From CBDUEV01 sp965366365 (GTDB lineage Bacteria; Actinomycetota; Acidimicrobiia; Spongiisociales; JAENVV01): a stretch of 6,079 bases of DNA. Location: NCBI GenBank assembly GCA_965366365.1, contig CBDUEV010000114.1, positions 1-6,079 on the forward strand, written 5' to 3'. This document shows, piece by piece, positions 1-5,526 of this stretch (position 1 is its first letter; the number at the start of each line of letters is the position of its first letter). Position numbers and translations under genes: made by a program. The notes under the pieces are model-generated. The model had not been told where the DNA came from. It worked only from the letters and a program-made list of their open reading frames with translations, and did no database searches.

Positions 1-16
1 GGCCTACGCTTGAGGC

Positions 17-535
17 ATGGAGGAGGTTCTGGGCTCAGCATCGATGAAGCGCACGAACGTGCTGAGGTTCCCCAACTGGTCGTTGGTAGCCGACGATGGC
101 ACGCCCAACGGGCGGGTGCTGGCCGAATTGTCCCGGGACAGTTGGTTCTGGATCTACTTCGGGAGGGGTCGCCGCATCCAGCTTCCCGACGCTACGCGGT
201 GGCGGCTGACGGCGGTCGGATCCGGAACCTCCATCGTGCCGATGGTGGTCACCACGACCGGGAAGCTGGCCATTGCCGGAGCTCTTGGCCAACGCTCGTA
301 CGGGATCACCGGCCCGGATTACGGCTTCAAGTTCTTCCCGGTGGAGCGGACGGGCCTGCGCACATCGGCTTGGACGTTGCGAGAGTTCGACCTCGAGCTA
401 GCCAGGTTCGGGCCACGCACCATCGAGGCGACTCGGCCTGTCCCGTTGGCCGCCGCCCTGTTGTGCTTCGCCTTGATCCGCTATGGCATCCCGGGAGAGG
501 CCAACCTGGGGATACCTCAATTCCAGTGGGGGTGA
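17..535 (+). CDS. Hypothetical protein, possibly membrane-anchored at the C-terminus
   Basis: I do not recognise the family. The frame opens after an in-frame TGA at 11-13, so the gene cannot extend further upstream. Candidate starts are ATG at 17 (172 residues) and ATG at 44 (163 residues, beginning MKRTNVLRF). A GGAGGAGG run at 19-26 lies inside the longer version and is 17 bases from the second ATG, so neither start has an ideally placed ribosome site. The body is rich in aromatic and basic residues (SWFWIYFGRGRR near residues 42-53) with no recognised catalytic motif. Near the C-terminus, PVPLAAALLCFALIRYGIPG is hydrophobic enough for one membrane helix or a buried helix, followed by a Gly/Pro-rich tail ending in FQWG. 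The coherent composition and clean stop support a real gene. The next gene is convergent, 34 bases away, with no clear terminator between them. Confidence 0.6.
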   Translation: MEEVLGSASMKRTNVLRFPNWSLVADDGTPNGRVLAELSRDSWFWIYFGRGRRIQLPDATRWRLTAVGSGTSIVPMVVTTTGKLAIAGALGQRSYGITGPDYGFKFFPVERTGLRTSAWTLREFDLELARFGPRTIEATRPVPLAAALLCFALIRYGIPGEANLGIPQFQWG

Positions 536-569
536 CAGCGGTGAGGCTTCAGCGAGTACGACCGCGGAT

Positions 570-758
570 TCAGTAGCGGCGCGGCTTGCTGTCCGTGCGC
601 GGGTCGTCGACCGAGATCGAGGCGATGGGAGAATCGGCATCGCCCACCTTCAGCGCCTCTCTGAGAAGAGCTTCGAGTTCCGCCTTGGACAGCTGCGGCT
701 CGGGAAGCATGGCGTCGGTCAGCCTGACTCGGATGCGAGCCCGATACTCCTTGTCCAC
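570..758 (-). CDS. Small hypothetical protein, 62 residues, GTG start
   Basis: This short gene is of unknown function. The open frame extends upstream to 974, but the upstream part reads like non-coding translation (Arg/Ser/Pro-rich). I place the start at the GTG at 758-756, which has an AAAGGAG ribosome site 7 bases upstream. The product begins VDKEYRARIRVRLTDAM and is mixed charged: a basic strand-like N-terminus, a predicted amphipathic helix (KAELEALLREALKVGD, about residues 25-40), then an acidic and finally basic tail ending in KPRRY. There is no signal peptide, membrane segment or cysteine. It is divergent from the PlsY-like gene and convergent with the preceding hypothetical gene, so it is probably monocistronic. 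The ribosome site and the change in composition at the proposed start are the main support. Confidence 0.5.
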   Translation of the reverse strand: MDKEYRARIRVRLTDAMLPEPQLSKAELEALLREALKVGDADSPIASISVDDPRTDSKPRRY

Positions 759-806
759 CAGTCGTCTCCTTTGTCCGCGATAGCTCCACGCTACCCGCCG
801 ACGCCA

Positions 807-826
807 TGCCGGCGAGCCGACCGGCA
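807..826. repeat. Short inverted repeat in divergent intergenic region
   Basis: The arms are TGCCGG (807-812) and CCGGCA (821-826) with an 8-base spacer. It lies about 49 bases upstream of the start of the small minus-strand gene. Six-base GC-rich arms are common by chance in DNA of this composition, so a regulatory role is only a possibility. Confidence 0.25.
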
Positions 827-875
827 CCCTCAAGATGGTCGTGGTGGCAAGCCTCCATCGACCCACGGACCCGAC

Positions 876-901
876 CTCGCTCGATGGGCCATTCGAGCGA
901 G
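876..901. repeat. Perfect 9-bp inverted repeat upstream of the PlsY-like gene
   Basis: The arms are CTCGCTCGA (876-884) and TCGAGCGAG (893-901), separated by TGGGCCAT. The centre can pair further as ATGG/CCAT if one T is bulged. It sits 51 bases upstream of the GTG at 953, where an operator or leader hairpin might lie. No T-tract follows on the plus strand, so it does not look like an intrinsic terminator. I could not identify a good -35/-10 pair around it. Its role is unknown. Confidence 0.4.
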
Positions 902-952
902 CGGAAGGCGCCGCCGGTAGGGTTCGCGTGACCAAGGAGGGACAAACTGAAC

Positions 953-1639
953 GTGTGGGTCGCCCTCGGGGCAACGGTTGTCGGCTACATCTTCGGTGCA
1001 GTCTCGTTCACCCGGATCATCGGCCGATGGGTACTTCCTGGCGATGACCTCGACGGTCTCGAAGTCAAACTCGGTGACGGCACGTTGCGCTTCAACCGCA
1101 CCAGCCCGTCGGTGATCTCCATGAAGCGTGGCCCGGCCTACGGGTGTCTGACGGGATTGCTCGATATGGTCAAGGCCGCCGTGCCAGTGCTGATCGTCAA
1201 GCTGGCGTTCCCCGACCACGACTACGAGTTCTTCACCGCGGCGGCCGCAGTGGTGGGACACAATTACCCGATCTTCTACCGCTTCCGCGGTGGCGCGGGC
1301 ATGTCGCCCTATCTGGGAGGATTGGCCGTCCTCGACTGGGTCGCCGTCCCGGTCGTGACGCTTCTGGGAACACTGACCGGGGCCCTGTTTCGCAACGTGG
1401 TCCTCGTCTATGCGTCAGGAGTGATCTGGCTGTTTCCGTGGTTCTGGTGGCGGGACACCGGATGGGAGGCATTCGTCTACGCATTCGTCGTCAACATCGC
1501 CATCTGGATCGCGCTCTGGCCCGTGATGACCGACCTGAGCCGGATGTTGCGATCGGGCGAGATCGACCGCAAAGAGGCGATGCGGCTCCTCCGGCGGGGA
1601 CACCCTTCGCTCGATCGAGACACCCACCCACCGAACTAG
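953..1639 (+). CDS. PlsY-family glycerol-3-phosphate acyltransferase homologue (divergent)
   Basis: PlsY enzymes are inner-membrane proteins that transfer an acyl group from acyl-phosphate to glycerol-3-phosphate, the first step of phospholipid synthesis. This 228-residue protein has family features: an N-terminal GYIFGAVSFTRIIGR segment (11-25), an LLDMVKA helix (69-75) matching the usual LLDxxKG, and GHNYPxxxxFRGGAG (102-116) matching the GHxxPxxxxFxGGKG motif, with Ala replacing the usual Lys. About six hydrophobic segments occur near 2-20, 62-86, 92-109, 120-146, 148-166 and 171-192. The usual first-loop motif (SGSGNIGATN type) is absent, replaced by KLGDGTLRFNRTSPSVISMKRG. The C-terminal third motif is also not evident. 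The GTG at 953 has AAGGAGG 12 bases upstream; a CTG at 947 would be better spaced. An in-frame TGA at 929-931 limits the N-terminus. Membership in the superfamily looks sound, but the reaction is uncertain. Confidence 0.75.
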   Translation: MWVALGATVVGYIFGAVSFTRIIGRWVLPGDDLDGLEVKLGDGTLRFNRTSPSVISMKRGPAYGCLTGLLDMVKAAVPVLIVKLAFPDHDYEFFTAAAAVVGHNYPIFYRFRGGAGMSPYLGGLAVLDWVAVPVVTLLGTLTGALFRNVVLVYASGVIWLFPWFWWRDTGWEAFVYAFVVNIAIWIALWPVMTDLSRMLRSGEIDRKEAMRLLRRGHPSLDRDTHPPN

Positions 1640-1673
1640 GGGCTCCCGAACAGGCTTGGTTCCCTCCCGCCGA

Positions 1674-3971
1674 TCAGGGCGTCTCCTCGATGGTGACGGT
1701 GCCGGCGTAGCCGTCCACCACGACGGTGGCTCCGTCGGGAAGTCGGGTGGCGCCGGGCACCGAGACCACACACGGGATCCGGTACTCGCGGGCGACGATG
1801 CTGCTGTGTGAAAGCATCCCTCCTGCCTCTGCGATCACCGCGCCCGCCCGTGCGAACAACGGAGTCCAGCCGACGTCGCTGAAGGGGATGGCGATCACGT
1901 CACCGGAGGCGACCCGAGAGCCGTCCTCGATGCCCTTGACCACCCGCAAGGTTCCTCGGTGGCGACCGCGCGATGTGGCAACCCCGGAGAGGCTCTGGGC
2001 ATGGAGCGGACCGGGGCGGCTCGGGAAGAAATCGTCACCGAAGATCGTCTCGGGCATGTCCACATCGACGAGATCCTCCATCTCCGTCCGCCGAGCGTGC
2101 ACGAGGTCCGCCAGCGAGACGGCCGAGGGGCCGTCGATCAGCGCCTGGCGAGTCTCATCGACATCGAGATACATCACGTCATCCGGAGCAGTCAACAGCC
2201 CTCGTTCGGTGAGCCGGCGCCCCACCTCGAGAAAGGCGGGCCGAAAGAGGCCGTACCCGAACGTGTACACGAAACTGACCTGCTCCCGATGATCGACGAA
2301 GTTGCTCGCCCTCGCCTGGAGGAACCGAATCTGCCGGCCCGCCAGCCCTCCGAGGTCGGAGGTGGCCTGGCGCCACGGCGTAGGGTCATGCGTGCCCGTC
2401 ACGTCGGCGTGATCCACGGCCAGCCTGACGACGGCGTCGGGCTGCTCCGACCAGGGCGGCACCGAGAAGTCGTTGCCGCTGTCGGACAGATGACCGAAAC
2501 GTTCGAGGAACTGAGACAGATCTCCGGCGGCGTCGTCCGGGAGAGCCGTTGCCCCGTGGAGCTTCACTGCAGCAACGGTGTCTTCTCCGTGTTGGGCGAT
2601 TCCTCGGCCCAGACGGTCGAGCGCGGGAGTCGGATTGGTGGGGTTGTTCGGGTCACCGAGCTCCAGATCGAGAGCGTCGGGGTCGAGACCGGCTCTGGTG
2701 AGAGCGCCGCGCAACATGGCGACGTACGCGTTGGCGAGCAGCGGGGTGACGATATTGGCGTACGCGGCTCCCACCGTGATCTTCGCGAGCTCGTCGAGAT
2801 GCGAGAGGAGGCCGGTGTCGCTGAGAGCCGCCAGGTCCTTTGCTGCCAGGTCCTGATAGCGCGCCTGAAACGCCAAGGTCTCGGGCTGCACGCGCCGCCC
2901 GTAGCGGGCCTTCCGGGCGAGGGTGGCCAGCATTCGGGGTAGGTGGCGCGTGGTGGCAAACGACGGACGGAAGGATGGCTTGGACTCGGACGGCAGACCC
3001 AGCAGCATTTCGAGCCCATCACGCGGCATGCCGAGCAGTTCGAAGATGCGCCCGATCGTCCCCATGTTGAAATAGGAGCGGTAGGCGAACTGCTTGGCGA
3101 GCTGCTCGGGTCGAAGATCGTTCGGTCCGATCAACTCTCCGAAGAGCTCGATCCAGGCGCGGTTCACAATGGGTACGTTGACCGACCACACCAACGGTTT
3201 GATCATGCCGGGCATCACTTCGCGGGAGATGCGATTGGAGTAGACGGTCACTTCCTCGAGGCCGGTGATCGGACGAAGCTGGACCCACCACAACGCCGCG
3301 CCGTCCCACACCCATTCGAGATCGACCGGCGTCTCGAAATCGGCGGCGATTTCGACTGTTTCGGCAGCAATGGCTTTGACCACCGTCTCCGGGAGGATGG
3401 CCTGATCCACCGGTCGCTCGGTCCATTCGCCCCAGCGCTGAATCCATCGTTCTGGCGTTATCCCCTCGCCGACGAGGGCGTCTCCGCGACCTCGCACGGC
3501 CTCGATGACCACTTCGTTGAGTCCTGTCATCGGATTCCGGGAGAACGCCACCCCCGAGACGACCGGGGAGACCATCTCCTGCACGATCACGGCCATCGCC
3601 ACGGCTTCTTGGTCACCTCGCCGCTGTCGATACGCTCCGGCAACCGGGCTTTCCGCCGATGCCTGGACCCCACGGATCGCCTCGGAAACCTCGTCCAGAC
3701 CGGAGACGTCCAGATAGGTGCCGAATTGGCCTGCGTACGAGGACTCGAACCCGTCCTCCACCGCTGCGGAGGATCGGACTGCCCATGGTCCGTCATGCGG
3801 CAGCCACTCCCCCAACTCGGCGGGCTCGGGCGCAGGCGTTCCCATGGGCAGCACCCAGGTGATCGGAACCTGTCTTCCCCGGGCGAGAAGCCACTGAATG
3901 TGGCTGGCTTTCCCACCGACTGGGACCTGGAGGTCGGCGTCGGCTGAAAGGAGAACAGCCCGCATCGCCAT
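1674..3971 (-). CDS. PEP-synthase/rifampin-phosphotransferase-like dikinase (ATP-grasp, middle domain, phosphohistidine domain)
   Basis: Enzymes of this family split ATP in an N-terminal ATP-grasp domain, pass phosphate to a mobile histidine domain, then to a substrate. Visible in this 765-residue protein are GGKAS with Lys21, AVRSSAAVEDG with Arg66, VIVQEMV (128-134), SGVAFSRNPMTG (139-150), Glu219 and VQLRPIT with Gln231/Arg233, together the ATP-grasp set. The C-terminal swivelling domain (about 660-762) has GGMLSHSSIVAREYRIP, with the probable phospho-accepting His722. Between them lie about 420 mostly helical residues. There is no C-terminal PEP/pyruvate TIM barrel, so the domain order matches rifampin phosphotransferase rather than PEP synthase or pyruvate phosphate dikinase. 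Lys21 to Arg66 is about 45 residues, shorter than in typical homologues. The ATG at 3971 follows AAGGGG by 5 bases; a second ATG at 3965 is possible. It is divergent from the ferrochelatase-like gene. The substrate is unknown; resistance is only one option. Confidence 0.85.
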   Translation of the reverse strand: MAMRAVLLSADADLQVPVGGKASHIQWLLARGRQVPITWVLPMGTPAPEPAELGEWLPHDGPWAVRSSAAVEDGFESSYAGQFGTYLDVSGLDEVSEAIRGVQASAESPVAGAYRQRRGDQEAVAMAVIVQEMVSPVVSGVAFSRNPMTGLNEVVIEAVRGRGDALVGEGITPERWIQRWGEWTERPVDQAILPETVVKAIAAETVEIAADFETPVDLEWVWDGAALWWVQLRPITGLEEVTVYSNRISREVMPGMIKPLVWSVNVPIVNRAWIELFGELIGPNDLRPEQLAKQFAYRSYFNMGTIGRIFELLGMPRDGLEMLLGLPSESKPSFRPSFATTRHLPRMLATLARKARYGRRVQPETLAFQARYQDLAAKDLAALSDTGLLSHLDELAKITVGAAYANIVTPLLANAYVAMLRGALTRAGLDPDALDLELGDPNNPTNPTPALDRLGRGIAQHGEDTVAAVKLHGATALPDDAAGDLSQFLERFGHLSDSGNDFSVPPWSEQPDAVVRLAVDHADVTGTHDPTPWRQATSDLGGLAGRQIRFLQARASNFVDHREQVSFVYTFGYGLFRPAFLEVGRRLTERGLLTAPDDVMYLDVDETRQALIDGPSAVSLADLVHARRTEMEDLVDVDMPETIFGDDFFPSRPGPLHAQSLSGVATSRGRHRGTLRVVKGIEDGSRVASGDVIAIPFSDVGWTPLFARAGAVIAEAGGMLSHSSIVAREYRIPCVVSVPGATRLPDGATVVVDGYAGTVTIEETP

Positions 3972-3991
3972 CTCTACCCCTTATGCTTCAT

Positions 3992-4024
3992 CCACCACGC
4001 TCGGTGGTTCCGTAGATGGTACGG
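3992..4024. repeat. Two adjacent short inverted repeats in the dikinase/ferrochelatase divergent region
   Basis: The first repeat pairs CCACC (3992-3996) with GGTGG (4003-4007). The second pairs CCGTA (4010-4014) with TACGG (4020-4024) across five bases. Both fall in the roughly 70 bases between the two divergent starts, where promoters and operators for both genes must lie unless they extend into coding sequence. The arms are short and could be chance. A weak -10-like TATGCT at 3982-3987 has no matching -35, so I do not call a promoter. Confidence 0.25.
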
Positions 4025-4045
4025 CACGACGGTAAGGAATGGATG

Positions 4046-5038
4046 ATGACGAACAAAGTTGCGGTTCTCCTCTGCGGATACGGCGAAGTCGAAGACTACG
4101 ACGAGTTCGCCGAGTACAACGAGAAGTCGTTCCGGCTGCTTGTCTCCAAGTCGATCAAGTTCCCGGACCGGTCGATTCCATTTCTGTCGCGCCGTCTCGA
4201 GCGTGCGCAACGCAAGGAGTGGCACGCCGCCAATCACTATCACTCACCGCACAACGACATTTTCGAGGCCCAGCGGCAAGGCATCGAGCGGTACCTCCAG
4301 GACGCCTACGGCGACGACGTGGCCGTGTTCAAGGCGTACAACTTCGTCGAGCCGTTCATGCCTCAACAGGTTCTGGCCGAGATCAAGAAGCAGGGCTTCG
4401 ACCGGGTGGTCATCTACCCGTGGTTGGTCGTCGACTCGGTCTTCACCAGCGGCCTCGCCCTCGAACAGATCAACGAGGCGTTGGCTGCCGATGGCGCCTG
4501 GCTGAAGGATCAGCGCTACCTCGCCTCCTTCTGGGAGCGCCCCGAGTTCCAGGAACGTCTGGTCTCCCACATCGAGGACGGGGTGGCACCCCTGCTCGAT
4601 CGCTATGCCCCCTCTCAGGTCGGCGTGGTGCTGTGCCTGCACGGATGTCCGATCGAGAACAAGGGAATGGAAACCGGCGTGCGAGAGAGCACGGCCCTCT
4701 ACTACGCCATGCAGGAGAGGCTCAATCGACGCTTCCCCCTCGTCAGTCCCGGTTGGATGAACCATCCGGTACCCGGTAAGTGGACCACACCGGACGTCGA
4801 TCAAGGGGCCACCAACCTGATCGGATTGGGAGCCAAGGCGCTCGTGTTCGTGCCCATCGGTTTCGTGACCGAGAATCACGAAACGCAGCTGGATATCGGC
4901 TACACGATCGACAAGGTCAAGGACCAGGTCGAGACGCTCCACCTCGCCACGCTCAACGAGGACCCTGAACTGCTGGCCATGGGCGCCAAGTGGATCCAGC
5001 CGCTCGTCGACGAACTCAGGCACGACGCCGACGACTGA
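4046..5038 (+). CDS. hemH: Ferrochelatase-family protein (HemH/CpfC-like, divergent)
   Basis: Ferrochelatases insert Fe2+ into protoporphyrin or coproporphyrin at the end of haem synthesis. Counting from the ATG at 4046 (330 residues, normal for the family), LHGCP places the catalytic His at 199 (usual SxHGxP), and VPIGFVTENHETQLDI places the conserved acidic residue at Glu279 (usual PIGFVSDHxETL). YPWLVVDSVFTSG (124-136) fits the usual YPxYSxxTxG strand and loop. The N-terminal strand is KVAVLLCGYGE instead of the usual LLxNLGTP, and YHSPH (65-69) stands where GGSPL is expected. The only cysteines are at 10, 197 and 201, so the C-terminal [2Fe-2S] ligands of many actinobacterial enzymes are absent. 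AAGGA at 4034-4038 supports ATG 4046 (7 bases) or 4043 (4 bases) over the ATG at 4016. No other haem gene lies nearby. The fold is confident; the porphyrin substrate is inferred. Confidence 0.8.
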   Translation: MTNKVAVLLCGYGEVEDYDEFAEYNEKSFRLLVSKSIKFPDRSIPFLSRRLERAQRKEWHAANHYHSPHNDIFEAQRQGIERYLQDAYGDDVAVFKAYNFVEPFMPQQVLAEIKKQGFDRVVIYPWLVVDSVFTSGLALEQINEALAADGAWLKDQRYLASFWERPEFQERLVSHIEDGVAPLLDRYAPSQVGVVLCLHGCPIENKGMETGVRESTALYYAMQERLNRRFPLVSPGWMNHPVPGKWTTPDVDQGATNLIGLGAKALVFVPIGFVTENHETQLDIGYTIDKVKDQVETLHLATLNEDPELLAMGAKWIQPLVDELRHDADD

Positions 5039-5118
5039 ACCTCCCGCATCAGGCGGTGGGCGGCGACATCCGTCCTCGCTCGTGCGTCCACGGTCCGGCG
5101 GACTGCCTGGAAGGTGTG

Positions 5119-5148
5119 GTGCCAATACCTCACAGCTCTATGTATAAT
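5119..5148 (+). promoter_or_regulatory. Probable sigma-70-type promoter of the padR gene
   Basis: A perfect TATAAT -10 box at 5143-5148 is preceded 18 bases upstream by GTGCCA (5119-5124), a 4/6 match to TTGACA. Transcription would start near 5155, giving a very short leader of roughly 15 bases that contains the AAGGAGG ribosome site (5159-5165). This is the only AT-rich spot in the region, and it lies directly upstream of the regulator gene. Confidence 0.65.
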
Positions 5149-5159
5149 GGTGTGAGGTA
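5126..5159. promoter_or_regulatory. Perfect palindrome spanning the -10 box, probable PadR self-operator
   Basis: TACCTCACA (5126-5134) and TGTGAGGTA (5151-5159) are exact inverted repeats with a 16-base spacer that contains the TATAAT -10 box. One arm lies between the -35 and -10 boxes, and the other overlaps the likely transcription start and runs into the ribosome site. A dimeric winged-helix repressor bound here would block RNA polymerase. PadR proteins commonly repress their own operon from such sites. Binding by this PadR is inferred from position and symmetry. Confidence 0.65.
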
Positions 5160-5169
5160 AGGAGGTTGT

Positions 5170-5526
5170 TTGCGCATCGAGAAGGACCTGGTGGCGGCGT
5201 CGTCGACTCCTCTGGTGCTGGGCATCCTCACCGAAGGCGACACCTACGGCTACGCCATCATGAAACGGGTGCGCGAGTTGTCGGGAGGTGATCTCGAGTG
5301 GAGCGACGGGATGCTCTACCCCCTGCTTCACCGGCTGGAGCGCCAGGGGTATGTCACCACCGCCTGGCGGGTGCCGGCGGGAGGGCGAAGGCGCCGGTAC
5401 TACTCCATCACTGAGCGCGGCCGGTCGGCCCTCGCCGAGCAGCAACGCCAGTGGGCGACCGTCAACAGGACCCTGGGACAGGCCTGGCAGCGTTTCTCGG
5501 CCGGGCCGGTCGTCGGGGAGGCATGA
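5170..5526 (+). CDS. PadR-family transcriptional repressor
   Basis: This 118-residue protein has the typical length and layout of the short PadR class: an N-terminal helix pair (LVAASSTPLVLGILTEGDTYGYAIMKRV, about 8-35), the recognition helix in SDGMLYPLLHRLERQGYV (45-62), a basic wing (GGRRRRYYSITERGRSAL, 71-88) and a C-terminal dimerisation helix (89-108). PadR dimers bind DNA and are released by small ligands or stress, often controlling efflux or membrane proteins. The start is TTG at 5170, following AAGGAGG by 4 bases; no ATG occurs in the early frame. The palindromic promoter just upstream suggests autoregulation. Its stop overlaps the ATG of the next gene (ATGA), indicating a two-gene operon with translational coupling. 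The ligand cannot be read from the sequence. Confidence 0.92.
   Translation: MRIEKDLVAASSTPLVLGILTEGDTYGYAIMKRVRELSGGDLEWSDGMLYPLLHRLERQGYVTTAWRVPAGGRRRRYYSITERGRSALAEQQRQWATVNRTLGQAWQRFSAGPVVGEA

Noticed and set aside
517..945. Alternative open frames on both strands through the 540-950 region
   Set aside because: Their translations are unstructured and Arg/Ser/Pro-rich. The only start with a good ribosome site in this region is the GTG at 758.
1640..1673. Possible bidirectional terminator between the convergent PlsY-like and dikinase genes
   Set aside because: Only weak GC pairing is visible and there is no T-tract on either strand.
1959..3947. Two long plus-strand open frames (1959-2942 and 2943-3947) across from the dikinase gene
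   Set aside because: They lie antisense to a gene with clear domain motifs, have low-complexity Arg/Gly/Glu-rich translations and no recognisable domain. They are typical shadow frames in GC-rich DNA.
4016..4045. Upstream ATG at 4016 as the start of the ferrochelatase-like gene
   Set aside because: It lacks a well-placed ribosome site, and the added residues (VRHDGKEWM) precede the expected N-terminal strand. AAGGA at 4034-4038 fits the ATG at 4043 or 4046.
5039..5118. Possible terminator hairpins after the ferrochelatase-like gene (CCGC/GCGG near 5044 and GTCC/GGAC near 5093)
   Set aside because: The stems are only four bases long with no following T-tract, so they are not distinguishable from chance in GC-rich DNA.
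4244..5125. 293-residue minus-strand open frame
   Set aside because: It is antisense to the ferrochelatase-family gene, with no motif and no good ribosome site. I read it as a shadow frame.
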